Shown: positions 42,023 through 50,732 of the stretch, piece by piece
How the letters are laid out: the number at the start of each line of letters is the position of its first letter
Position numbering within the stretch: the first letter of the stretch is position 1
Assembly (NCBI RefSeq): GCF_001421485.1
Contig: NZ_LMKK01000001.1
Location: 191,717 to 255,716, forward strand
Reading direction: 5' to 3'
Origin: Agreia sp. Leaf210
GTDB taxonomy: Bacteria; Actinomycetota; Actinomycetes; Actinomycetales; Microbacteriaceae
Length of the DNA: 64,000 nucleotides
The notes under the pieces: model-generated
What the model was told of the DNA's origin: nothing
Database searches by the model: none
What the model saw: the letters and a program-made list of their open reading frames with translations, nothing else
Program-made: the position numbers and the translations under genes

Positions 42023-42742
42023 TCAGCCCTCGTAGCTGTCCGGCAGCGGAAGCACGGCCGGGTTGACCCTGCCCACGATCTCGCTCAGAACCCTCCGCGT
42101 CTGCGACTCGCCGACCCAGAGGTGTTTGCCGCCCTCCACCGCGACCAACTCGATGTGCGGCATCGCCGCGAATCGGGTCGTCGCTTCTGGCGGGCGCAGG
42201 TAGTCGTCGAGCTCGGGGATGAGTGCCACGACGGGCACGTCGACGGCGTTCCACGCCGCCAACTCGTCTTCAGAGGTTCGATGCAGGGGCGGTGACAGCA
42301 GGATGACCCCGTCGACCGTATGCTCGATGCCGTACTTCAGCGCCAGCTCCGTTCCGAACGACCAGCCGACCAGCCAGGGGTGAGGGAGTCCACGCTCGGC
42401 GACGAAGGCCATCGCCGCCTTCACATCCCAGCGCTCCGCCACGCCGTGATCGAAAGCGCCCTCGCTCGTGCCTCGAGGCGACGAGGTTCCACGGGTGTTG
42501 AACCGCAGCACCGCCAGGTCAGCGAGTGCCGGGAGCCGGTTCGCCGCCTTTCTCAGAATGTGCGAGTCCATGAACCCCCCGCCCGTGGGAAGCGGATGGA
42601 GAGTCACGAGGGTGGCGACGGGGTCGCCCGACTCCGGGAGCGCCAGCTCTCCGACGAGGTCGAAGCCGTCGTCGGTGTGCAGCACGATGTCTTCGCGAAT
42701 GGCCGGGAGCACCGTCGTGCTGCGGATGTCGATGGTGCTCAC
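42023..42742 (-). CDS. Alpha/beta hydrolase
   Basis: 239 residues from the GTG at 42742, two bases after the upstream stop; a TTG at 42766 would overlap the previous gene more. The nucleophile elbow is LVGWSFGTELALKYG (Gly-Trp-Ser-Phe-Gly), and the acid and His are probably in LIPELDDYLRPPE and VEGGKHLWVG. The oxyanion region LVTLHPLPTGGGFMDSHILRK resembles YqiA/CocE-like dienelactone-type small hydrolases. The substrate is unknown. It forms a pair with the Zn-ribbon-like gene 42745-43047. Confidence 0.85.
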   Translation of the reverse strand: MSTIDIRSTTVLPAIREDIVLHTDDGFDLVGELALPESGDPVATLVTLHPLPTGGGFMDSHILRKAANRLPALADLAVLRFNTRGTSSPRGTSEGAFDHGVAERWDVKAAMAFVAERGLPHPWLVGWSFGTELALKYGIEHTVDGVILLSPPLHRTSEDELAAWNAVDVPVVALIPELDDYLRPPEATTRFAAMPHIELVAVEGGKHLWVGESQTRRVLSEIVGRVNPAVLPLPDSYEG

Positions 42743-42744
42743 GT

Positions 42745-43047
42745 TCAATTTCCGATCTTCCAGCAATGGCTGTGCCAGTGGCGGCGGCCGGCGAGGTCAT
42801 TCGCCTCGCCCATCAATCCGTCGGCCCGCCACGCGACGACATGCGCCGTGCCTGCGACGACCGGCAACGAGCATCCGGGGCACACATAGTCTTTGACGGC
42901 CTGCGCGGGCGAGACGGACTGCACGTTCCACGAGCCGCTGCGGCGATGCTCGATACGTCGGCCGCCCGTCAGGATCCGGTTCAGATCTATCTCGGCGTCG
43001 TCACCGTCGCCGGCCCCGCGTCGACGAGGTCGGTTGCTGCGGGGCAT
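42745..43047 (-). CDS. Small conserved actinobacterial protein with Cys-x-x-Cys motif
   Basis: 100 residues. The N-terminus is basic (PRSNRPRRRG) and the rest carries YVCPGCSLPVVAGTAHVVAW and RRHWHSHCWKIGN, so two or three Cys and several His could bind zinc. Proteins of this size and pattern are often listed as ATP/GTP-binding protein in actinobacterial genomes, but no nucleotide-binding loop is visible here. Start is an ATG near 43047. The stop is three bases before the hydrolase start. Function is unknown. Confidence 0.72.
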   Translation of the reverse strand: MPRSNRPRRRGAGDGDDAEIDLNRILTGGRRIEHRRSGSWNVQSVSPAQAVKDYVCPGCSLPVVAGTAHVVAWRADGLMGEANDLAGRRHWHSHCWKIGN

Positions 43048-43061
43048 GCCTCAATCCTAGG

Positions 43062-44663
43062 TCAGTGCCCCGTCGTGTCTCCGTCGCGCAGGTGGTCGAG
43101 GCCCGCTTCCTCGAGATCGAGCATCTCCTGTGCACGGGCCAAGGCAATCGACGAGTAGCCTCCTCGGTTGCGAGCCGCGACAAGAGCAGCGCGCTCGTGC
43201 AGCAGGATGTCTCTCCGCACGAGTGCATACTGTTCGTTCGCTGCGACGCCCTGGTGGTCCGCCGCAGATGACCGTTCCCAGGCGTAGTCGCTCCGTCTCG
43301 AGGACTCGACCCGCACGCGTTCGAGCACCGCGGGGTCGAGCACTCCCCCGCCCAGAACGGCCAGCGCAGGATCGTCCAGACGCTCGGCCCCCTTCTGCCG
43401 GATGTGATCGACGAGCTCTGCGAACTCCTCGAGCTGCCTCTGCACGGGGGTGCCCTTCACCCCGGCGATCCGGATCACCGCGGGCAGGCTCGCGCCCTGC
43501 ACGACGAGCGTCACGATGGCCACCGTGTAGGCGATGAGAACGAGCTGCTCTCGGTAGGGGATCTGCTCGGGCAACGACTGCGCCCCAGCGACGGTGACGA
43601 CGCCCCGCATTCCGCTCCACGACAGCACGATGCCCTCCCGTGCGCCGAGCTTCTGCGGGTCTGGCTGCTTTCTCGGGAGACGACCGAGGGCGGTCATGGC
43701 CGCGACCACCGCACACCTGATGCCGATGAGCACGACCGTGGCGAGCAGCCCGAAGAGGATCGCCTGGGGAACATCGAGGCGATGGTGCCGCACTCCCTCG
43801 ACGATCGTCTTCAGTTCGAGGCCCATCAGCAGGAACACGCCGTTCTCGAGCAGGAATTGGAACGTGCGCCAGTTGAGGCGCTCGCTCAGTCGCGCAGGGG
43901 CGGAGAAACTCGTGGCCCCGAGATGGCCCGTGATGAGTCCCGCCGCCACCACACTGAGCACGCCGGATGCGCCGATCGTCTCCGCCGGAAGATAGGCCGC
44001 GAACGGCACCACGAATGAGATCGCGGTGGCCAGCACAGGGTCAGGCACGCGCGCCCGCACGAACACGGTGAGATAGCCGATGGCGACACCCAGTCCGACT
44101 CCGAGCACCACGGAGTATGCGAATGTGCCCACGATCTGCCATGCGCTGACGGCGCCCGCCGTGGCCGCGATGGCTGTTCGCAGCAGAACGAGGGCGGAAG
44201 CGTCGTTGACGAGACTCTCGCCCTCGAGAACAGCCAGAAGCCGAGGGGGAAGGCCGAGCCGCTTGCCGATGGATGTGGCGGCCACGGCATCCGTCGGGCT
44301 GATCACCGCACCCAAGGCGATGGCCGACGCCAGACTCAGGTCGGGAAACAGGGTGAACAGCAGAAAACCCGTGCCGAATGCGCTCACGACCACCAGCACG
44401 ACGGCCAGGGCGGAGATGCTGCCGATGTTCGAGCGCAGATCGGCCAGGGGCAGGCTGATCGACGAGGCGTAGAGCAGGGGCGGCAGCACTCCCGAGAGGA
44501 TCACCGCACTCGCGATGTGCACGGGTGGCATGCCGGGCAGAACCGATATGCCGATGCCGAGGACGGCGAGGATCAGCGGTGCGGCGACCTTGACCTTCGG
44601 CGCGAGAAGAGACACCGCCACGATGGCGACGACGCCGAGAACCGCGATCAGAGCCAACCCCAT
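43062..44663 (-). CDS. Na+/H+ antiporter, CPA1 family
   Basis: 533 residues with 11-12 membrane segments and a C-terminal cytosolic helical region (VVDHIRQKGAERLDD onward). The CPA1 ion-binding motif is visible as GAVISPTDAVAATSIGKRLGLPPRLLAVLEGESLVNDASALVLL (Asp and Asn-Asp pairs). It exchanges Na+ or K+ for protons across the membrane. Nearest relatives are NhaP/YjcE-like. It ends near the small Cys-motif gene and could share its transcript; no regulatory site was recognised. Confidence 0.93.
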   Translation of the reverse strand: MGLALIAVLGVVAIVAVSLLAPKVKVAAPLILAVLGIGISVLPGMPPVHIASAVILSGVLPPLLYASSISLPLADLRSNIGSISALAVVLVVVSAFGTGFLLFTLFPDLSLASAIALGAVISPTDAVAATSIGKRLGLPPRLLAVLEGESLVNDASALVLLRTAIAATAGAVSAWQIVGTFAYSVVLGVGLGVAIGYLTVFVRARVPDPVLATAISFVVPFAAYLPAETIGASGVLSVVAAGLITGHLGATSFSAPARLSERLNWRTFQFLLENGVFLLMGLELKTIVEGVRHHRLDVPQAILFGLLATVVLIGIRCAVVAAMTALGRLPRKQPDPQKLGAREGIVLSWSGMRGVVTVAGAQSLPEQIPYREQLVLIAYTVAIVTLVVQGASLPAVIRIAGVKGTPVQRQLEEFAELVDHIRQKGAERLDDPALAVLGGGVLDPAVLERVRVESSRRSDYAWERSSAADHQGVAANEQYALVRRDILLHERAALVAARNRGGYSSIALARAQEMLDLEEAGLDHLRDGDTTGH

Positions 44664-44680
44664 GGGGTCAGCCTATTGAA

Positions 44681-45445
44681 TCAGTACCAGCCCACGCTCT
44701 CGGAGTGGCCCCAAGCGCCACACGGCGTCTGGTAGCGGCCCGTGATGTAGCCGAGGCCCCAGGTGATCTGAGTGGCCGGATTGGTCTCCCAGTCGGCGGC
44801 GACGCTGGCCATCTTGCTGCCCGGCAGCGACTGGGGAATACCGTAGGCGCCACTGCTGGCGTTGTAGGCGTTGTACCGCCAGCCCGACTCCTTCGCCCAG
44901 AGCGAGTAGAGGCAGTCGTACTCGCTGCTCGGCCAGCCGCGATCGGCCACCATCTGCGCGGCGATCGCCTGCGCGCTGCCTGGGTCGGGAGCGCCGGCGG
45001 GAGGGGCGTAGCCACCGGATGTACCACCGCTGTCGGACTTGCTCGACGGCTCTGTGGGAGTCGGCGTGGGGGTCGGGGTGGGCGTGGGCTTCGGCGCCTC
45101 GGTCACGGTGAATCCGTCGCGCACGATCGATGCGGCCAGGCTCGACGAGGTCACCGTCTGCGATGGCAGCTTGGAGCCGGGTTCGAGAGCCACGGTGAAG
45201 TACTGCGACGCGGCGACGCCCGAGTACGGGTCGACGATGTTCACGAGAACCGACGCCCCGACGGCCACGACACCCAGCAGCTGGAGCGCGAACCGGCCAG
45301 GACGAGAGACGATCTTGGCCCGGCGAGGAGGCGTGGGATTGAGGACCCGAATGGGAGCCACACCGTTCGCCTGTACGGGCACCGAACTCACGCGGGGTTT
45401 CAGAGAGACCCCCGCGGATGCGTCACGTTCCAGATTTTTACCCAC
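44681..45445 (-). CDS. Membrane-anchored lytic transglycosylase-like protein
   Basis: 254 residues, GTG start. A cytosolic N-terminus of about 50 residues, one membrane segment at about 52-72 (GRFALQLLGVVAVGASVLVNIV), a Thr/Pro linker (PKPTPTPTPTPTP) and a C-terminal SLT-type domain. SLWAKESGWRYNAYNASSGAYGIPQSLPGSKM carries the catalytic Glu (KESGW), followed by TNPATQITWGLGYITGRY and a terminal SVGWY. It probably cleaves peptidoglycan glycan strands outside the membrane. A TAAAGT element lies nine bases before the start. It resembles aggregation-promoting/resuscitation-type proteins. Confidence 0.88.
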   Translation of the reverse strand: MGKNLERDASAGVSLKPRVSSVPVQANGVAPIRVLNPTPPRRAKIVSRPGRFALQLLGVVAVGASVLVNIVDPYSGVAASQYFTVALEPGSKLPSQTVTSSSLAASIVRDGFTVTEAPKPTPTPTPTPTPTEPSSKSDSGGTSGGYAPPAGAPDPGSAQAIAAQMVADRGWPSSEYDCLYSLWAKESGWRYNAYNASSGAYGIPQSLPGSKMASVAADWETNPATQITWGLGYITGRYQTPCGAWGHSESVGWY

Positions 45446-45498
45446 GATTGTTCGACTTTACCGAACTTCTGGCCGAATTGCAGACCGAGGCGAAGATC

Positions 45499-46062
45499 TC
45501 AGCGCACCGACAGCATGACGTCGATGACGGCATCGAGAACCAGGTCGACCTGCGCCTCCGAGTACCCGCGCGTACGTGAGCGGAACGACACCTGGCGCAC
45601 GTCGTCGACGGAGATCTCTGTGCCTTCTCTGAAATATGCAATGAGGCGTTCGGCGAAGGCGTCGACATCCTGCTTGTCGTATCCCAGCTTGAACAGGCCG
45701 CTGCCTCGGAATCGGTGCTTCGCGGGCCTCTCCAGTCTCGCGAGGATCTCCCTGGCTTTGTCTCTCGCCTCGGCGAACCAGGCCTCGTCGCCGACAGACG
45801 ACGAGATCTTCTCTCTCTCGCGGGCGGCGAACGCCTCTTCCAGCCGCTCGAGGGCGGCGTCGACGGCCAGCGTCGAGTAGCCCCCCTTCTCGAGGCCGAA
45901 AGCCATGTGCCGGATGCCTTCGGCTGTCACGATCGTTCCGGTATCGCCGGGTTCCGCGCTGTACGCGATGCGCGCCGCCGCCAAGAACTTCTCGACTTCG
46001 TCGATCTTGTAGCCGGGCCTGGAGGACCGCGCTCGGGGAAACGTCTGACTCACGGTCACCAT
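45499..46062 (-). CDS. DivIVA-domain protein with four Gly-Tyr-centred repeats
   Basis: 187 residues, predicted cytosolic and helical. Four related units occur: around Gly17-Tyr18 (GYKIDEVEKFL), Gly61-Tyr62 (GGYSTLAVDAALERL), Gly127-Tyr128 (GYDKQDVDAFAERL) and Gly166-Tyr167 (GYSEAQVDLVLDAVI). The motif GYxxxxVDxFL is the DivIVA N-terminal signature that contacts curved membrane. Typical DivIVA has one such motif and long coiled coils; here there are four and no long coiled coil. It lies between cdsA and a peptidoglycan enzyme, consistent with growth-pole or division control. Exact role is unknown. Confidence 0.82.
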   Translation of the reverse strand: MVTVSQTFPRARSSRPGYKIDEVEKFLAAARIAYSAEPGDTGTIVTAEGIRHMAFGLEKGGYSTLAVDAALERLEEAFAAREREKISSSVGDEAWFAEARDKAREILARLERPAKHRFRGSGLFKLGYDKQDVDAFAERLIAYFREGTEISVDDVRQVSFRSRTRGYSEAQVDLVLDAVIDVMLSVR

Positions 46063-46087
46063 TCTGTCAACACTTTTTGGTCGACGC

Positions 46088-47047
46088 CTAAGCGAAGACG
46101 ATGAACAGCACGTAGGCTGCGGCGGCCGACGGCAGGATCGAATCGAGGCGGTCGAGGAACCCGCCGTGTCCGGGCAACCACGTGCTCATGTCTTTGATGC
46201 CGAGATCGCGCTTCAGCAACGACTCTGACAGGTCGCCGGCCGTCGCGGTCAGCACCAGCACTGTTCCGAGGATGAGACCGAACCACCACGGCATGTCGAG
46301 CAAGAAGATCGAGAGCAGCACGCTCGACGCGATACCGAAGATCAACGATCCGGCGAAACCCTCCCAGGTCTTCTTCGGGCTGATGGTCGGCGCCATCGGA
46401 TGCTTGCCGAAATTCAAGCCCGTCGCATAGGCACCGACGTCGACCGACACCACGACGATGAGGAAGGCCATGACCCACCACTGGCCGTCGTCATTGCGCA
46501 GAAGCAGCGCCGCGATGCTGCCCAGGAACGTGACGTAGACCTGAATGAACACCCCGCCGGACATGTCGAGCGCCACGCTGCGCATCGACGCGCGATGGCG
46601 CGGAATCGCCAGCTCGGCCAACCGCCAGAGGACCACAAGCAGCACACCGCCGATGGTCGCGATCCACTGCCACTCCTCGCCGAAGTAGAACGACACGGGC
46701 ACGACGACGACGGGCGCGATCACGCTCGGAATACGGGGAACATCGCGGCCGGCGTGACGAAGCGCCGTCGCCAGTTCGAATGCGGTGAATGCCACGAGCA
46801 CCGTCGCGAAGACGACGAAGATGTCTTTGATGAAGAGCAGGCTGAAGATCATGACCAGCCCCAGCCCCAGGCCGATGCCGATCGCGCTCACGAGATTGCG
46901 GCCCGAGCGGGCGGTGATCTTGTCATTCGCCCGATCGAACTGATCCCGGCGCTCGCGCACCTTCGCTTCGAACTCGGCGCGGCTCATCCCCGGATGCTTG
47001 CGCGCCGGATCCGCCTCAGACGCGGGAGTGTCGGGATCGTTCGTCAT
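46088..47047 (-). CDS. cdsA: Phosphatidate cytidylyltransferase
   Basis: 319 residues. It makes CDP-diacylglycerol, the precursor of phospholipids, in the membrane. A basic cytosolic N-terminus of about 45 residues precedes eight hydrophobic segments. The family C-terminal signature is visible in LSESLLKRDLGIKDMSTWLPGHGGFLDRLDS (Ser/Lys, Asp-x3-Pro-x-His-Gly-Gly, Asp-Arg-x-Asp). It follows frr by nine bases on the same strand, the conserved frr-cdsA order. The usual dxr gene is not seen next in line. Confidence 0.95.
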   Translation of the reverse strand: MTNDPDTPASEADPARKHPGMSRAEFEAKVRERRDQFDRANDKITARSGRNLVSAIGIGLGLGLVMIFSLLFIKDIFVVFATVLVAFTAFELATALRHAGRDVPRIPSVIAPVVVVPVSFYFGEEWQWIATIGGVLLVVLWRLAELAIPRHRASMRSVALDMSGGVFIQVYVTFLGSIAALLLRNDDGQWWVMAFLIVVVSVDVGAYATGLNFGKHPMAPTISPKKTWEGFAGSLIFGIASSVLLSIFLLDMPWWFGLILGTVLVLTATAGDLSESLLKRDLGIKDMSTWLPGHGGFLDRLDSILPSAAAAYVLFIVFA

Positions 47048-47056
47048 CGGTGTGGC

Positions 47057-47611
47057 CTAGATCTCGAGGAGTTCGACTTCCTTGCGCTTCAGCGCGTCGT
47101 CGATGCCGTCGACGTGCGACTTGGTGAGCTGCTCCAGCTCTTTCTCGGCGCGCGCCACCTCGTCGTCGCCGACCTCGCTCTTCAGCGCGTCGAGTTCGTC
47201 TTTCGCCTTACGCCGGATGTTGCGCAGCGACACCTTGCCGTCTTCGGCCTTCGTGCGCACGATCTTCACGTACTCCTTGCGACGCTCCTCGGTGAGCTCG
47301 GGCAACGTGACCCGGATGACGTTGCCGTCGTTCGACGGGTTGGCACCGAGATTGGGAGTGTCGCGGATGGCCTGCTCGATGTCGCGCAGCGCGCCCTTGT
47401 CGTAGGGCGTGATGAGCATGGTGCGCGCCTCGGGGTTCTGGAGGCCGGCCAGCTGGCTGAGCGGCGTCGGGGTGCCGTAGTAGTCGACCAGGATCTTCTG
47501 GAAGAGCCCCGGGTTCGCGCGCCCGGTGCGAATGCTCGAGAAGTCTTCCTTCGTGTTGTCGACGGCTTTCTTCATGCGCTCTGTTGCGCCGGCCAGTACA
47601 TCCGCGATCAC
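47057..47611 (-). CDS. frr: Ribosome recycling factor
   Basis: 184 residues, GTG start. Together with EF-G it splits post-termination ribosomes. The conserved blocks [61 protein letters not shown] and [20 protein letters not shown] are complete, and length is standard. It lies 48 bases after pyrH, the usual pyrH-frr order, so both are likely co-transcribed. Confidence 0.98.
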   Translation of the reverse strand: MIADVLAGATERMKKAVDNTKEDFSSIRTGRANPGLFQKILVDYYGTPTPLSQLAGLQNPEARTMLITPYDKGALRDIEQAIRDTPNLGANPSNDGNVIRVTLPELTEERRKEYVKIVRTKAEDGKVSLRNIRRKAKDELDALKSEVGDDEVARAEKELEQLTKSHVDGIDDALKRKEVELLEI

Positions 47612-47659
47612 GGCAACTCCTTCTTTTGGTTCTTCAGTAGTTTAGGGCGACGTGCTCGG

Positions 47660-48385
47660 TCAGTCGTGCGACGTGCTGACCAGGGTGCCGATGCGCTCGC
47701 CCAGAATGGCCCGGGTCACATTGCCCTGGGGCTGCATGCCGAAGACCATCATCGGCATCTTGTTGTCCATGCACAGGCTGAACGCGGTCGAGTCGACGAC
47801 CTTGAGTTCGCGCTGCAGGGCGTCGAGGTAGGTGAGCCTGTCGATCTTCTTCGCATCGGGGTTGGTGCGCGGGTCGGAGTCGTACACGCCGTCGACACCG
47901 TTCTTGGCGACGAGCACGACGTTCGCGCCGATCTCGAGAGCGCGCTGCGCTGCGACGGTGTCGGTCGAGAAGTAAGGCAGACCGGCTCCCGCTCCGAAGA
48001 TCACCACACGACCCTTCTCGAGGTGACGCTCGGCGCGGAGCGGAATGTACGGCTCAGCGACCTGCGTCATCGAGATGGCGGACTGCACACGCGTCGCAGC
48101 CCCCGCCTGCTCGAGGAAGTCCTGGAGCGCCAGTGCATTCATCACCGTGCCCAGCATGCCCATATAGTCGGCGCGACCGCGGTCCATTCCGCGCTGCGAG
48201 AGCTCGGCACCCCGGAAGAAGTTGCCTCCACCGACGACGATCGCGATCTCCACCTGCTTGGCAGCTGCGGCGATCTCCCTCGCCAATTCGCTGACCACGT
48301 CGGGGTTGACGCCGAGGGAGCCTGCACCGAAGGCCTCACCAGAGAGTTTGAGGAGTACCCGGCGCCGGGGTTCTGATGAAGTCAT
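47660..48385 (-). CDS. pyrH: UMP kinase
   Basis: 241 residues from the ATG at 48385 (a longer frame reaches 48418 but lacks family similarity). It phosphorylates UMP to UDP. The amino-acid-kinase fold shows [68 protein letters not shown] and [20 protein letters not shown]. In most actinobacteria pyrH directly follows tsf; here an LCP-family gene stands between them. Confidence 0.97.
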   Translation of the reverse strand: MTSSEPRRRVLLKLSGEAFGAGSLGVNPDVVSELAREIAAAAKQVEIAIVVGGGNFFRGAELSQRGMDRGRADYMGMLGTVMNALALQDFLEQAGAATRVQSAISMTQVAEPYIPLRAERHLEKGRVVIFGAGAGLPYFSTDTVAAQRALEIGANVVLVAKNGVDGVYDSDPRTNPDAKKIDRLTYLDALQRELKVVDSTAFSLCMDNKMPMMVFGMQPQGNVTRAILGERIGTLVSTSHD

Positions 48386-48436
48386 GAGTGTGGATCCCTT
48401 TCGATCTCGTCCTGCCAATTTTAGGGGCTGGCCGCG

Positions 48437-49732
48437 CTAGCCCTCCGCCGGGACCGCGCACGTCTCCTGTTGAGCGGTCGAGCCGGTGACCCCGTCGAGT
48501 ACAGCGGGCGCGCCGGCATCCGGTGTCGCCGGGTCTGCGGGAGCCGCCGGATCGACCGGGGCAGCGGGGTCGGCAGGGGCCGCCGGATCGACGGGAGCGG
48601 CCGGGTCCGCCGGCGCCGTGGGCTCGATCGTGCTACCGATCGGCTGCGAGTCGGCACCGAGGGTGAAGGGCTGGTCGGCCTTGATCAGTGCGAACAGCGT
48701 GTCGGCCGCGCCTTGAGTGGGCACGACCTTGCCCGGGAAGTCGGGATCGTTGGTCGTTCCCGGATACTGGACGAAGGTGATGTTGTTCAGGTCGATCGTG
48801 CGCAGCGCCTGCGCCATCGAGATCATCGTGTCGACCTTGGTCAGCGATGTCGACAGAGTGAAGTACTTCGGATCGGCGACCACGTTCGCCAGCGAGTAGA
48901 GCTTTCCGAAGTCGCCCAGGGTGTCATTGCTCTTCAGCTTGCGCACCAGCGACGAGAGATACTGCTGCTGCGACGAGATGCGGCTGAGGTCGCCGCCGTC
49001 GCCGACGCCGTGTCGTGAGCGGAGGAATCCGGCGGCAAGGCCGCCCTGCACCTCCGTGATGCCGGCCGGCAGGTCGAGATGCTGCAGCTCCCCGTTCGCA
49101 TCGGGATAGACCACGTTCTCATCAGTCACGCGTCCGGTGAGGCAGATCGGCACACCGCCGATCGAGTCGGTCAGGGCGATGACGGCGTCGAAGGTCATCG
49201 ATACGGCGTATTGGATGTCGAGACCGGTGAGATTGCCGACCGTCGCTACGACGCAGGCGAGCCCTCCTCGACCCCAGGCCTCGTTGATGGGCGCGGCGCG
49301 CATGGCGTCGCCCTTCTCGCACTCCGGATGCGCGATGACGAGGTCTCGCGGAAAGCTGACGGCGACGGCGGTCTTATGGTCTTTGGAGACGTGCAACAGC
49401 ATGTTCACGTCGTTCAGGGTCGCTCCGTCGCGTTCTCCGTACAGATCCTGACTCTGGTTCGCATCGTTGTCGGCCGCCACGACCAGTACATTGAAGCCAC
49501 CCTCGAGCGCGCCGATGGCCGGCGGCGCCTGTTGCTCGTTCTGCTCCGGGTGGATCTCGACGGAGTTCGCCTCGAGCTTCGAGGTGAAGGTCCACGCGCT
49601 GACAGCCGCGATACCGCCCGTGCTGACCAGGGCGACGGCCGCCACGATGGCGACGAGCCGGAGAACGCGCACCCACGCTCCCCGCAGGGGCATTCGGGCG
49701 TGGCGCACAGGCGATGCAGTCGTCGTCTTCAC
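48437..49732 (-). CDS. LytR-CpsA-Psr (LCP) family glycopolymer transferase
   Basis: 431 residues, GTG start with AAGGAG upstream. A cytosolic basic N-terminus, one membrane segment at about 23-49 and an outer LCP domain: FNVLVVAADND (start), TLNDVNMLLHVSKDHKTAVAVSFPRDLVI (Asp and Arg that bind the pyrophosphate), GGVPICLTGRVTDE and AAGFLRSRHGVGDGGDLSRISSQQQYL. LCP enzymes attach wall polymers from a polyprenyl carrier to peptidoglycan. The C-terminal 60 residues hold Pro/Ala/Asp repeats and a final Cys pair region. Its position between tsf and pyrH is unusual. Confidence 0.9.
   Translation of the reverse strand: MKTTTASPVRHARMPLRGAWVRVLRLVAIVAAVALVSTGGIAAVSAWTFTSKLEANSVEIHPEQNEQQAPPAIGALEGGFNVLVVAADNDANQSQDLYGERDGATLNDVNMLLHVSKDHKTAVAVSFPRDLVIAHPECEKGDAMRAAPINEAWGRGGLACVVATVGNLTGLDIQYAVSMTFDAVIALTDSIGGVPICLTGRVTDENVVYPDANGELQHLDLPAGITEVQGGLAAGFLRSRHGVGDGGDLSRISSQQQYLSSLVRKLKSNDTLGDFGKLYSLANVVADPKYFTLSTSLTKVDTMISMAQALRTIDLNNITFVQYPGTTNDPDFPGKVVPTQGAADTLFALIKADQPFTLGADSQPIGSTIEPTAPADPAAPVDPAAPADPAAPVDPAAPADPATPDAGAPAVLDGVTGSTAQQETCAVPAEG
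48524..48613 (-). repeat. In-frame 18-bp repeats coding Pro-Ala/Val-Asp-Pro-Ala-Ala
   Basis: Five six-residue units (PADPAA, PVDPAA, PADPAA, PVDPAA, PADPAT) form a Pro-rich C-terminal stalk at residues 374-403 of the LCP protein. Alternation of Ala and Val gives a 36-base higher period. Such repeats can vary in number between strains. Confidence 0.75.
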
Positions 49733-49797
49733 AGGCGAGTCTCCTTGAGGCTGGGGCTCACCCCGATAGAGCGGCCACGATCGATCCTACTTAACAG

Positions 49798-49833
49798 CCG
49801 AAGGCCCATCCCCCACAAGGGATGGGCCTTCGG
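49798..49833 (-). terminator. Intrinsic terminator after tsf
   Basis: CCGAAGGCCCATCCC and its perfect 15-bp complement enclose a six-base loop, starting 20 bases after the tsf stop on the minus strand. It separates the rpsB-tsf transcript from the LCP gene, which has its own ribosome site and probably its own promoter (TAGGAT just downstream). Confidence 0.85.
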
Positions 49834-49853
49834 TCGAAACGGACGTCGTGGTG

Positions 49854-50681
49854 TTACGCGCCGACCTTGAAGCGCGCGAAGCCGGAGACGGTGATATCGG
49901 CGTCGGCGAGCACCTTCTTGACCTGCTGCTTGTTGTCCTTCGCGTAGTCCTGCTCGAGCAGGGCGACCTGCTTGTAGTAGGCACCGAGGCGACCCTCGAT
50001 GATCTTCGGCAGGGCGGCCTCAGGCTTGCCCTCGCCACGCGAGATCTCCTCGACGATGCGACGCTCGTTCTCGACAGCCTCGGCAGGTACGTCCTCGCGA
50101 GCGAGGAATTCCGGGTTGGCGAACGAGATGTGCTGAGCGATCGATCGAGCCGTGTCGGCATCCGAGCCCGTGTAGCCCACGACCACGCCGACCTGCGGGG
50201 GCAGATCCTTCGAGGTCTTGTGCAGGTAGATCGCGAACGCGTCGCCGGTCACGACGGCGAGACGACGGAGCTCGATCTTCTCTCCGAGGATCGCCGCCTC
50301 GTTGCTGATCAGGTCGGCGACGGTTCCACCGGCCGCGGGAGCCGCGAGGGCCTCCTCGACCGAGGTGGCACCGGCCGCGACGGACGCGTCGAGGACGGCG
50401 TCGGCCAGAGCGACGAACTTGTCGTTCTTCGCAACGAAGTCGGTCTCGCTGGCGAGCTCGATCAGGGTCGCGGTGTTGCCGCTCTCCTTGGCCGCGACGA
50501 GGCCTTCGCTGGTGGAGCGGTCGGCGCGCTTCGCGTTCGACTTGGCACCCTTGAGGCGAAGGATCTCCGTCGCCTTCTCGAGGTCGCCGCCGGCTTCGAC
50601 GAGTGCGTTCTTGCTGTCGACCATGCCGGTGCCGAGGCGCTCGCGCAGGGTCTTGAGGTCAGCCAGGCTGAAATCTGCCAT
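49854..50681 (-). CDS. tsf: Elongation factor Ts
   Basis: 275 residues. Nucleotide exchange factor for EF-Tu. The N-terminal UBA-like helix pair LKTLRERLGTGMVDSKNALVEAGGDLEKATEILRLKG and the core block ELASETDFVAKNDKFVALADAV are typical, as are the two dimerisation subdomains. It follows rpsB after 51 bases, the standard order, and a strong hairpin closes the transcript. Confidence 0.98.
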   Translation of the reverse strand: MADFSLADLKTLRERLGTGMVDSKNALVEAGGDLEKATEILRLKGAKSNAKRADRSTSEGLVAAKESGNTATLIELASETDFVAKNDKFVALADAVLDASVAAGATSVEEALAAPAAGGTVADLISNEAAILGEKIELRRLAVVTGDAFAIYLHKTSKDLPPQVGVVVGYTGSDADTARSIAQHISFANPEFLAREDVPAEAVENERRIVEEISRGEGKPEAALPKIIEGRLGAYYKQVALLEQDYAKDNKQQVKKVLADADITVSGFARFKVGA

Positions 50682-50732
50682 GGTGTGCTTCCTTACTTGA
50701 CTAAAGAGGTGAGATATCGAGGAAGGCGCGAA

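Noticed and set aside
44681-45500. Possible c-di-AMP (ydaO-type) riboswitch before the lytic transglycosylase gene
   Set aside because: Only about 50 bases separate it from the DivIVA-like gene, too few for that riboswitch, and no conserved core was found.
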